DNA of 21,461 nt from Lentisphaeria bacterium (GTDB taxonomy: Bacteria > Verrucomicrobiota > Lentisphaeria > Oligosphaerales > Oligosphaeraceae), in NCBI GenBank assembly GCA_016287975.1, contig JAEEXV010000387.1, forward strand, positions 1 to 21,461. Direction: 5' to 3'. The notes beneath the pieces are model-generated. The model saw only the letters and a program-made list of their open reading frames with translations, ran no database searches and was not told the DNA's origin. Shown piece by piece: positions 1 to 6,585 of this stretch (position 1 is its first letter; every line of letters starts with the position of its first letter). The translations under genes were made by a program, and so were the position numbers.

Positions 1-2
1 AG

Positions 3-377
3 AAAACCTGCGGCATCGATGGCCTCAAAGAGGTGCTTCGCATCACCGGGCGGGATGTCTACCGCTCCCTCCGCGAGAAACTCGCGAAGGGCGATTCCTC
101 GGAGCTCATCGAGCACCTGTGCTGGTTCTTCCACCGCGAGGGCGCGCCCTTCCAGCTGACGGTCCGGGACAACGAGATCCGTTTCGAGGTCTTCGAGTGC
201 CCCGCCCACAAGCAGCTGCGCAAGATGGGGCTGGAGCCCGCCCCCTTCAACTGCCTGCAGACCTCGGAGGTCAACGCCGGAATGTGCGAGGGCACCCCCT
301 GGAGCAGCACCGTCGAGCACCTCGGCCCCGGCCACTGCATCCAGATCTTCACCCGCAGTGAGGAGAAACCCGCATGA
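3..377 (+). CDS. Cys-rich small protein, 5'-partial, possible ATC-hydrolase-like fold
   Basis: The reading frame is open to the left window edge, so the N-terminus is missing; an internal GTG at 33 is available but the upstream codons (KTCGIDGLKEV) read as protein. The visible 124 residues carry several Cys, with motifs FECPAHKQL, PFNCLQ, AGMC and PGHCIQIF. The pattern of a Cys-Pro after a beta strand, a middle Cys pair and a final Gly/Pro-x-Cys near the C-terminus recalls the L-2-amino-thiazoline-4-carboxylate hydrolase-like family, but I cannot confirm this. The next gene has the same pattern, so the two look like divergent paralogues. The stop overlaps the next start as ATGA, which implies translational coupling. 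No signal peptide can be judged. The function is unknown; a Cys-based metal or redox role is equally possible. Confidence 0.7.
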   Translation, partial: KTCGIDGLKEVLRITGRDVYRSLREKLAKGDSSELIEHLCWFFHREGAPFQLTVRDNEIRFEVFECPAHKQLRKMGLEPAPFNCLQTSEVNAGMCEGTPWSSTVEHLGPGHCIQIFTRSEEKPA

Positions 378-886
378 TTCCCAGCGACCATTTCGTGCGC
401 GCCTACAACGAGATCTTCAAGTATCTCGACCAGCGCGGCCTCCTGCAGGACTACTTCGACGACATCGCCCGCTACGCCTCCACCCGCGATCTCGCCCGGT
501 TCAAGGCAGGCGGCATCCAGGCCGTCTACGACTACTATCTCGTCATCCGAAAGGAGGAAAACTGCGAACTCGAACTGGAGTTCCGCGACGGCGAACTCGT
601 CCTGAACATGACCCGCTGTCCCAGCCTCTCGAAGGTCCTCGACAACGACGCCGCCCCCTGCCCCAAATACTGCCTCCACTGCCCCGGCTGGACGCATCCC
701 GTCTATGCCGCCGCCGGCATCTACTCCGTCTATGACCTCTGTGAGCCGGACCAGCCCCACTGCTGCACCTGGCTCTACGATGACCTCGAGCGCGCCCGCG
801 CCAAATGCCGCGAACTGCGCCAGACCATCCCCGCCGAGCGCATCCGCATCAACTTCACTATGCCGGAAGACGGCCAGGACAAATGA
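374..886 (+). CDS. Cys-rich protein, paralogue of the upstream gene
   Basis: This 170-residue protein starts at the ATG inside the ATGA overlap with the gene before it and ends in an ATGA overlap with the transporter after it. The N-terminal 70 residues look helical; the middle has a beta strand ending in MTRCPSLSKVL, followed by PCPKYCLHCPGW, then YDLCEPDQPHCCTWLYDD and a charged C-terminal helix with one more Cys. The order (RCP motif, clustered Cys, HC near the end) mirrors the upstream protein, supporting common descent. It may be related to L-2-amino-thiazoline-4-carboxylate hydrolase-like proteins; this is a weak guess from the RCP and terminal Cys spacing. There is no signal peptide or membrane segment, so it should be cytosolic. 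Tight linkage to a BASS permease and a GntR regulator suggests it acts on, or senses, what that permease carries. Confidence 0.72.
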   Translation: MIPSDHFVRAYNEIFKYLDQRGLLQDYFDDIARYASTRDLARFKAGGIQAVYDYYLVIRKEENCELELEFRDGELVLNMTRCPSLSKVLDNDAAPCPKYCLHCPGWTHPVYAAAGIYSVYDLCEPDQPHCCTWLYDDLERARAKCRELRQTIPAERIRINFTMPEDGQDK

Positions 887-1803
887 CGCGCGCGCTCACC
901 CGACCACTGCTGATCCTCGCCGCCTTCGTGCTGGGTTTTTTCTGCCCGGGCCTCGGCGAACTCAAAGGCGCAGTAAAGTACCTGCTTATCCTGATGCTGT
1001 ACTTCTCCTGCGTCAACATCCGGCTTGCCGAACTCCGGCTGCGCGCCGCCCACTGGCGCATCCTCGCCTTCAACCTCCTCTTCGCCATCGCCGTCTGGGG
1101 CGGCTTCCGACTTTGCGCCCCCCGCCTCCTCGCCGACGCCTGCTTCTTCACCGCCGTCGCCCCGACCGCAAACGCCGCGCCCGTCATCATGGGCTTCCTT
1201 GGCGGCAATGTCCCCTTCGTCGTGACCGCCGTCCTCGTCACCAACCTCGGCATCGCCCTCGCCTTCACCGCCCTGCTCCCTCTCGTCACCGGAAACTTCC
1301 AACTCGGATTCCTCGCCAAGGTCGTCTGCGACCTCCTCCTCGTGGTCGGCGTGCCCATCCTCGCCGCCGCCGCCACCCGACGCCTCTACCAGGACAAGCC
1401 CGCCCTCCGCAAGGGCCTCGGGCAATTCTCCTTCCTCCTCTGGATCGGCGTCCTCCTCATCCTGACCGCCAGCACCTCCGGCGTCATCCGCTCCGGAGAC
1501 GGCGGCCTCACCCTGCGGCAGCTGCTGTTCATCGGAGCGCTCTCCCTGCTCATCTGCGCATGCAACTTCACGGTCGGGAAACTCCTTGGCGGAAGCGACT
1601 TCCGGCGCGAGAGCAGCCAGTCCCTCGGCCAGAAGAACACCACTTTCACCGTGCTCTTCGCGCTGAATTACGCAGGCCCCGCCGCCGCGATGGGCCCCGC
1701 CTTCTACATCCTCTGGCACAACCTCTGGAACGGCGCCCAGATGCTCGCCCACGACCTGCGCGCACGCAGGGAAGCCTCCCCCGCACCGCCCCCGAATCCA
1801 TGA
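883..1803 (+). CDS. BASS-family (bile acid:sodium symporter-like) permease
   Basis: A 306-residue integral membrane protein with roughly nine or ten hydrophobic helices and short polar links. The segment SLGQKNTTFTVLFAL followed by a Pro/Ala-rich stretch and FYILWHNLWNGAQM matches the late helices of the COG0385 sodium-dependent transporter family, where a Gln-Asn motif lies in the crossover region. ATAPTAN-like AVAPTANAAPV near residues 90-100 fits the first crossover helix. BASS transporters use sodium to import organic anions; the substrate cannot be read here. I chose the ATG at 883 because it overlaps the previous stop as ATGA; an upstream in-frame start would only add residues overlapping the previous gene. 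The stop overlaps the GntR start in the same way, so regulator and permease are co-translated. A sugar-acid or similar anion would suit the neighbours. Confidence 0.82.
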   Translation: MTRALTRPLLILAAFVLGFFCPGLGELKGAVKYLLILMLYFSCVNIRLAELRLRAAHWRILAFNLLFAIAVWGGFRLCAPRLLADACFFTAVAPTANAAPVIMGFLGGNVPFVVTAVLVTNLGIALAFTALLPLVTGNFQLGFLAKVVCDLLLVVGVPILAAAATRRLYQDKPALRKGLGQFSFLLWIGVLLILTASTSGVIRSGDGGLTLRQLLFIGALSLLICACNFTVGKLLGGSDFRRESSQSLGQKNTTFTVLFALNYAGPAAAMGPAFYILWHNLWNGAQMLAHDLRARREASPAPPPNP

Positions 1804-2519
1804 CCATCCGCAAACGCAAAAAGAAGAATACCCTGGGCTGCACGATCGACGCGATCGGCGAATACATCCGCGCAAACCACCTCCAGGAAGGCTCGCCGCT
1901 GCCCACGGAAATCGAACTGTCCCGGCAGCTCGGCGTCAGCAGGAGCATCCTGCGCGAGGCGCTCCAGCATTTCCGCACTCTCGGCATCATCACCGCCAAG
2001 AGCCGCACCGGCGCGCATCTCAACCGCCTCTTCCCGGAAAACCCCTTCGAAAGCTACCACCCGTTCCTGCTTTCCCAGCCCGGCATCCCCAAAAAGGTCG
2101 TCCAATTCCGCGGCATCATCGAAACCGGCGTCGCTGACCTCATCGTCAAAAGCGCCACCGCGACAACGCTGCGAATGTTGCGCGCGCACAACGACAAACT
2201 GCGCGACGCCAAGGTGTTCACCACCCGCATCAAGGAGGACGACCTCTTCCACGTCACCATGCTCCAGTGCGTACAGAATCCCTTCGTCGACTGCATCGTC
2301 CCCCTCTTCACCGACTGCTTCCTGCAAATCATGCACGTCATGGACGAGCAGCATGTCCCCACGCCGCTCGAAGTCGTCGTCCGGGAGCATGACGAGATCA
2401 TCAGCTGCATCAAGCACAAGGACACCGATGGTCTGCGCAGGCTCCTCTATCACCATAACGAGGCCAACGTCGCCTTCTTCGACACGTTGGAGCGCCAATC
2501 CACCCCGCCGCAAAAATAG
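1800..2519 (+). CDS. GntR-family transcriptional regulator, FadR/FCD subfamily
   Basis: The 239-residue protein has an N-terminal winged helix-turn-helix (about residues 10-75) with PLPTEIELSRQLGVSRSILR and the wing sequence GIITAKSRTGAHL, followed by an all-helical FCD effector domain (about 90-230). FCD metal-ligand positions appear as DDLFHVTM, the REHDEII helix and a late HHNEAN segment, so a metal-assisted carboxylate ligand is plausible. FadR-type regulators usually repress catabolic genes until a sugar acid, fatty acyl or amino-acid derivative binds. The start overlaps the permease stop by ATGA. No operator can be seen because the promoter of the operon lies left of the window. The likely targets are its own operon and possibly the esterase downstream. 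The large ORF extending upstream in this frame is read-through of the permease region, not protein. Confidence 0.9.
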   Translation: MTIRKRKKKNTLGCTIDAIGEYIRANHLQEGSPLPTEIELSRQLGVSRSILREALQHFRTLGIITAKSRTGAHLNRLFPENPFESYHPFLLSQPGIPKKVVQFRGIIETGVADLIVKSATATTLRMLRAHNDKLRDAKVFTTRIKEDDLFHVTMLQCVQNPFVDCIVPLFTDCFLQIMHVMDEQHVPTPLEVVVREHDEIISCIKHKDTDGLRRLLYHHNEANVAFFDTLERQSTPPQK

Positions 2520-2531
2520 GAGTGCCAAGCC

Positions 2532-3317
2532 ATGTGGAAACAACTGCATTTGGGATTGCTGCTGATGCTTGCCGCCATTGCCATCGCCGCGCGTGAGCGC
2601 ATCGTCATCATGAGCGATTCGACCGCCGTCGACTACCGCGGCCAGAAGAATGCCATCGCCAAAACCGCCGCGTGGGAGCCGATGGCGGGATGGGGCACCT
2701 ACGCCGCCCTCGCCCTCAAGCCCGACGTGGAGATCTTCAACCGCTCCTCCGGCGGCCTCAGCAGCAAGACCTACTATGAAAAAGTCCTGCCCAAGGCAAG
2801 CATCTGCTTCTGCAAGGGCGGCTGGCTGCTCCTGAGCTTCGGCTCCAATGACGCCCGCCCGCACCCGAAGTTCGACCGCGCGACCGACCCCAAGACGACC
2901 TTCCCGGAATACATGGGAAAGATCGCGGACGCCGCGAAACAGGCCGGAATGCGCGTCGTCGTGATCAGCCCCCTGCCCATCTGCACCTTCACCAAGGGCA
3001 AATGGGACAACTCCCTCTTCGCGCCCTACGCCGCCGCCGCCAAAAAGTTCGCCGCCGACCACGGCTACGACTTCATCGACGCCTTCCAACTCGTGACCGC
3101 CGCCCTCCAGGGAAAAAGCCAGGCGGAAATCCAGTCCTACTACATGTTCCTGGAACGCGGTGCCTCCCCCAACTGGCCCAAAGGACGGCGAGACCCCCTG
3201 CACTACAATGAAAAGGGCGCGCAACTCGTCTGGACGCTCCTGCGCCAGGCCATCGCCAAGGACATCCCGGAACTCGACAAGCTCTTCCAGCCCCTGCCCA
3301 AGGAAAACGCAAAATGA
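2532..3317 (+). CDS. Secreted SGNH hydrolase, rhamnogalacturonan acetylesterase type (CE12-like)
   Basis: The 261-residue protein begins with a signal peptide (MWKQLHLGLLLMLAAIAIAA). SGNH blocks are visible: block I as SDST around residue 28 (Ser nucleophile kept, first Gly replaced by Ser), a GWG segment, block II as NRSSGGLSS, block III as GSND near 104, and block V as DPLHYNEKG near 221-229 with the Asp and His of the triad. The DST...GWG...N-S-GG order is typical of rhamnogalacturonan acetylesterases, which remove acetyl groups from pectic backbones outside the cytoplasm. GGAG at 2519-2522, overlapping the previous stop, lies nine bases before the ATG and supports this start. The gene ends in an ATGA overlap with the next gene. 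Another polysaccharide deacetylase activity is possible. Confidence 0.85.
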   Translation: MWKQLHLGLLLMLAAIAIAARERIVIMSDSTAVDYRGQKNAIAKTAAWEPMAGWGTYAALALKPDVEIFNRSSGGLSSKTYYEKVLPKASICFCKGGWLLLSFGSNDARPHPKFDRATDPKTTFPEYMGKIADAAKQAGMRVVVISPLPICTFTKGKWDNSLFAPYAAAAKKFAADHGYDFIDAFQLVTAALQGKSQAEIQSYYMFLERGASPNWPKGRRDPLHYNEKGAQLVWTLLRQAIAKDIPELDKLFQPLPKENAK

Positions 3318-4609
3318 GAATCGCGTGGTTCAGAAAGGTCATCTCCCCCGAGGTCGGCACGGACCTCGCGGGCTACTATCTGCATGACCGCTCCGAGCAG
3401 AAGCTCGACGACCTGGAGGCCTGCGGCCTCCTCATGGAGCACGACGGCGCGCGCCTCCTCCTCATCAGCCTCGACCTGCTCGGCCTCGACCACTGGTTCA
3501 TCCAGCGCGTACGACAGGCCTGCGCGGCGCGCCTCGGCATCCCCGACCACGCCGTCATGCTCACCTGCACCCACACCCACACCGGCCCCCACTCGCGCAC
3601 CCTGAACGCCGCCACCGAGTCCGAGCACCTGAACCGCCCCTATCTCGAACAACTGGAGCAGGTTCTCCTCAACGCCGTGGACGGTCTCACCGACCTGCGC
3701 GAATGCGAGACCTACTACTACAGCGCCTGGTGCGACGAAAACCACAGCCGCCGCTATGTCACCGCCGACAACTACGCCTCTTTCACCCCGCACCGCCGCG
3801 AACTCCTCCCCGACTGCAACCGCTTCTTCGCGGACAAGGAACTCGGCGTGCTGATGTTCCTCGCGCCCGGCTCCCCGCGTCCCCTCTACGTCATCGGCAA
3901 CTACGCCGCCCACCCGCTCGCCGGGCACGCCCCCGGCCTCGGCGGACTGCGCATCTCCGCCGACTATCCCGGCGCCTTCCGCGAATACCTCCGCGCCGAA
4001 ACCGGCGCCGAGGCCATGTTCGTCACCGGCGCCGCCGGCGACATGGTCCCCAAGGAGGACGAACTCGGCTCCGACGCCTTCCGTCGCATGGGCGTCAACC
4101 TCGCCAAGGCCACCATCGGCGCCGTCATCGACGCGCAGCGCAACCCCGCCCGCTTCCGCCTCGACGACCCGCGCCTCGGCAGCACCAGCCAAATCGTCCA
4201 GATCCCGTTCCGCAAAGGCGTCGTCGGCAACCCGAAGCGCCTCCCAGCGGAATACCTCGGACAGGATCACGCCGACCTCGAAATCCAGTGCCTCGCCGTC
4301 GGCGACATCTGCTTCGTCGGCGTCCCAGGCGAACTCTGCGCGGAACTCGGCCAGGAGATCAAGTGGCACAGCCCATTCCGCCGCACCTTCATCGCCTACA
4401 ACTCAACCGCCTACATCTCCTACATGGGCCCCGCCAACTTCCTCGTGCAGGGCGGCTACGAGGCCCGCTGCCAGCGCCTCGCCGCCTCCAGCGGCCTCGC
4501 CCTCGTCAACGCCGCCGTCCAGACCATGGACGCCCTCCGCGGCCAACTCTTCCCCGATGCAGGCGAACCCGACGCGGACTGGCTTGTGAAACTCCCCCCG
4601 AACAGCTGA
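3314..4609 (+). CDS. Neutral/alkaline ceramidase-fold protein, catalytic Ser not conserved
   Basis: A 431-residue protein matching the N-terminal domain of the neutral/alkaline non-lysosomal ceramidase family: THTHTGPHS (about residues 87-95), NYAAHPLAG, SADYPGAFRE and GAAGDMVP (about 238-245). The His residues in the first two motifs are zinc ligands in the family. In true ceramidases the last motif is GD/N-x-SPN with the nucleophilic Ser; here that Ser position is Val and the following Asn is Lys, so ceramide hydrolysis is doubtful. It has no signal peptide, unlike secreted ceramidases, and is coupled by ATGA to a secreted acetylesterase gene. Similar proteins are common near glycan genes in Planctomycetota and Lentisphaerota with unknown substrates. 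A cytosolic metallohydrolase acting on a sugar-derived compound is a reasonable inference. It is the last gene of the operon. Confidence 0.8.
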   Translation: MRIAWFRKVISPEVGTDLAGYYLHDRSEQKLDDLEACGLLMEHDGARLLLISLDLLGLDHWFIQRVRQACAARLGIPDHAVMLTCTHTHTGPHSRTLNAATESEHLNRPYLEQLEQVLLNAVDGLTDLRECETYYYSAWCDENHSRRYVTADNYASFTPHRRELLPDCNRFFADKELGVLMFLAPGSPRPLYVIGNYAAHPLAGHAPGLGGLRISADYPGAFREYLRAETGAEAMFVTGAAGDMVPKEDELGSDAFRRMGVNLAKATIGAVIDAQRNPARFRLDDPRLGSTSQIVQIPFRKGVVGNPKRLPAEYLGQDHADLEIQCLAVGDICFVGVPGELCAELGQEIKWHSPFRRTFIAYNSTAYISYMGPANFLVQGGYEARCQRLAASSGLALVNAAVQTMDALRGQLFPDAGEPDADWLVKLPPNS

Positions 4610-4635
4610 GGCACGCCCCGCCCCGTGTCGTGTGC

Positions 4636-4696
4636 CGGGCCGCTCTCGCACCTTGCAATGCCCCGAAAATGGTTGCCACGGCGGCCTCGCCGTGGC
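4636..4696 (+). repeat. 61-base direct repeat, copy 1, with stem-loop
   Basis: It matches 4749-4809 with a single difference (G at 4672 region versus A at 4785 region context, in ...AAAATGGTTG versus ...AAAATAGTTG). The 3' part folds: GCCACGGC (4675-4682) pairs perfectly with GCCGTGGC (4689-4696) around a GGCCTC loop. It lies 27 bases after the ceramidase-fold stop and could act as a transcript end or stabiliser. Confidence 0.85.
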
Positions 4697-4748
4697 GGCT
4701 CGGTGAATGGGCGGCAGTCGATTCCAAAGCCCTGGCTGCGTTTTGTTG

Positions 4749-4812
4749 CGGGCCGCTCTCGCACCTTGCAATGCCCCGAAAATAGTTGCCACGGCGGCCT
4801 CGCCGTGGCAAC
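4749..4812 (+). repeat. 61-base direct repeat, copy 2, with longer stem-loop
   Basis: This copy is offset 113 bases from copy 1. Its palindrome is longer: GTTGCCACGGC (4785-4795) pairs perfectly over 11 bases with GCCGTGGCAAC (4802-4812), loop GGCCTC. No T-tract follows, so it is not a classical rho-independent terminator. The element resembles bacterial REP-type intergenic palindromes. Confidence 0.85.
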
Positions 4813-4859
4813 AACTTCTGGCATGAAAACGGCGGTGATTGCGGGGAACAGCGCCGCCT

Positions 4860-4883
4860 GGAAAAGCGGCACAAGCCCCGCGC
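4860..4883 (+). repeat. 24-base direct repeat, copy 1
   Basis: It starts GGAAAAGCGGC and is repeated at 4945-4968 with two mismatches. The second copy begins at the end of the 4927-4946 hairpin. No function is evident. Confidence 0.65.
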
Positions 4884-4918
4884 CTCCACCCATTCCCCAT
4901 CGTTTTTTCTCCCCCCGT

Positions 4919-4946
4919 GTTCTGTGCCGGGCCGTTTTCGGCCCGG
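4919..4946 (+). repeat. Dispersed palindromic element with TTTT loop
   Basis: CCGGGCCG (4927-4934) pairs with CGGCCCGG (4939-4946) around TTTT. The 27 bases 4919-4945 recur at 18950-18976 with one mismatch, and a diverged copy occurs at 6526-6551. The flanking GTTCTGTG is also conserved, so this is a repeated unit and not a chance hairpin. Confidence 0.8.
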
Positions 4947-4985
4947 AAAAGCGGCGCAAGTCCCGCGCAACCCCCGTTCACTCCC

Positions 4986-6512
4986 ATGCTTTTCTTCGAT
5001 GAAGATTCCGACTGGCGCTTCTACGACATAGAAGCGGGTACGATGACCGCCTCCGACCTGGACCGCCTGGTCACCCCGCTGGCGGGCACGCAGACCGCCG
5101 CCTTTGTCATCGGCGTCAATTCAAAACTGGCGAATTTCCCCAGCAGGATCTGCGAGAGCTACACCAACAACGGCTTCGACATGGCGGGCGGCATGTCCCA
5201 GCCGTGGATGTGCGGCTTCACCAAAGACCGCTGGAGCTACCGCCGCAGCGCCAACCTCAAGGTGCTGGAGCGCCAGGGCGTCGATTCCAACCAGGCCCTC
5301 ATGGACCGCGCCCGTGCCGCAGGGATGGAGGCGTGGCTGACCATCCGCATGAACGACCAGCACTACGTCTTCCACCCACGCCACCCCATCCACTCCAACT
5401 TCTGGATGAACCACCCCGAACTGCGCGTGCAGTCCCTCGCCCCCGCCAGTGGTTTCGACTACTCCCACGAATGCGTGCGCACCTACTTCGGCGACTTCGT
5501 CTGCGAGGTCATCGACCACTATGACGCGGACGGCTATGTCATCGACTGGATGCGCCATCTCCTATACTTCGACGAGGGCCAGGGCGAGGCCCACATCCCC
5601 GAGATCAACGCGATGATGCAGCGCTTCCGCCGCCACGCCGACGCCGTCGGCGCGCGCCGCGGCAAGCGCCTGAAACTCGTCGCGCGCATCCCCACGACCA
5701 TCCGCAAAAGCCGTTTCCACGGCTTCGACGGCGTCGAATGGGCGAGGCAGGGCTGGGTCGACCGCCTCGTCCTCGCGACCCGCTATCTGCGCGACTATGA
5801 CATCGACCCGCGACCGTGGCAGGAGGCCATCGGCATCCCGAATTTCCCCGTCACTGTCTGCGTCGAGAAGTTCTACTCCCCGTATCCAGGCTATCCGCCT
5901 GGCCAGCCGCAGGGCGTCTCCATGGACGAGCCCTTCGACGAACGCCAGATCCCCTTCGTGCGCGGCGCCTGCCGCGCCGCCCTCGCACGCGGCTCCGCCG
6001 ACATCTACCTCTTCAACTTCATGCGCCCCCGCGTCGATCCCGCCTTCCGATGCCTCTTCGAGGAATGCGGATCCTTCGACACCCTCGTCGGCAAGGAATG
6101 CGCCTTCGACATCACCTACGACGACCTCGACATGGAGGAAGCCGTCTACCTGGACGGCTGGCGCGCGGGAACCACCGACGCCTACTTCGCGGGCTGGCGC
6201 GCCGCCCGCCGCGCCACTGGCGACTACCCCTACCAGCTGCCGCTGCCGCTCGTCCCTGGCGAAGCGGGCACGCTGCGCTTCCACACGGGCCCCGTCCCCG
6301 AAAAGAACCTGGAGGTCGTCGTGCGCCTCCAGGGCGCCCTCGACGGCACCGCCGTCGCCTGCAACGGGCTTCCTGGCACCGCCCTCGGCAACGCCGAATG
6401 GCGCCTACCCGCCGAGGCGCTCGACGGCGACACCGCCGCCGTCGCCATCACCAACGGCAGCCATTCGCAGTACGCCATCCATCGCGCCTCGCTCTTCCTG
6501 AAGCCCCGCTGA
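4986..6512 (+). CDS. Cytosolic GH10-like TIM-barrel protein of unknown substrate
   Basis: A 508-residue protein with no signal peptide. The first ~380 residues look like a (beta/alpha)8 barrel of the GHL10/family-10-like glycosidase type: GMEAWLTIRMNDQH, a strand GYVIDWMRH near residues 183-191 where the acid residue of such barrels sits, then RLKLVARIP, WVDRLVLATRY and ADIYLFNFMRP strands. The last ~110 residues form a beta-sandwich-like domain (LPLPLVPGEAGTLRF onward). The ATG at 4986 was chosen because the upstream in-frame stretch is repeat-rich non-coding DNA; no Shine-Dalgarno precedes it, so the start is less certain. Glycan neighbours on both sides fit a glycosidase, but catalytic residues are not certain and it could be a non-hydrolytic relative. 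Confidence 0.75.
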   Translation: MLFFDEDSDWRFYDIEAGTMTASDLDRLVTPLAGTQTAAFVIGVNSKLANFPSRICESYTNNGFDMAGGMSQPWMCGFTKDRWSYRRSANLKVLERQGVDSNQALMDRARAAGMEAWLTIRMNDQHYVFHPRHPIHSNFWMNHPELRVQSLAPASGFDYSHECVRTYFGDFVCEVIDHYDADGYVIDWMRHLLYFDEGQGEAHIPEINAMMQRFRRHADAVGARRGKRLKLVARIPTTIRKSRFHGFDGVEWARQGWVDRLVLATRYLRDYDIDPRPWQEAIGIPNFPVTVCVEKFYSPYPGYPPGQPQGVSMDEPFDERQIPFVRGACRAALARGSADIYLFNFMRPRVDPAFRCLFEECGSFDTLVGKECAFDITYDDLDMEEAVYLDGWRAGTTDAYFAGWRAARRATGDYPYQLPLPLVPGEAGTLRFHTGPVPEKNLEVVVRLQGALDGTAVACNGLPGTALGNAEWRLPAEALDGDTAAVAITNGSHSQYAIHRASLFLKPR

Positions 6513-6525
6513 ACACGGGCAGCCA

Positions 6526-6551
6526 GTTCCGTGCCGACCCGTTTTCGGGCC
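6526..6551 (+). repeat. Diverged copy of the dispersed palindromic element
   Basis: Aligned without gaps to 4919-4944 it has four differences. Two of them are paired: a G-C pair has become C-G, so the stem CCCG-TTTT-CGGG is kept. It lies 13 bases after the stop of the GH10-like gene. Confidence 0.6.
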
Positions 6552-6572
6552 AGTCGTTTCCTCACCAAAAAT

Positions 6573-6576
6573 GGAG
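6573..6576 (+). promoter_or_regulatory. Shine-Dalgarno deciding the aminotransferase start
   Basis: GGAG sits nine bases before the ATG at 6586 and lies inside the codons that a start at 6571 would use, so 6586 is the better start. Confidence 0.6.
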
Positions 6577-6585
6577 ATCTTTCCC

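Larger units (their letters stand above)
4610..4985. other. Non-coding, repeat-rich intergenic region
   Basis: No convincing coding frame lies in these 376 bases. They contain two copies of a 61-base direct repeat (4636 and 4749), hairpins within both, a further palindrome at 4927-4946, and a 24-base direct repeat (4860-4883 and 4945-4968, two mismatches). The region probably carries the end of the upstream operon and the promoter of the next gene, but I see no clear -35/-10 pair and no T-run after the hairpins. Confidence 0.75.

Noticed and set aside
705..1799. Long upstream extension of the GntR reading frame (Pro/Arg-rich)
   Set aside because: It is a shadow frame of the transporter; the ATG at 1800 in the ATGA overlap is the real start.
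1704..3224. 506-codon minus-strand frame across the GntR and esterase genes
   Set aside because: It is antisense to two genes with clear domain motifs; its Gly/Glu/Val richness is typical of antisense frames in GC-rich DNA.
4636..4812. Two spaced repeats considered as a CRISPR fragment
   Set aside because: Only two long copies with a 52-base spacer and an internal hairpin; no cas genes nearby.
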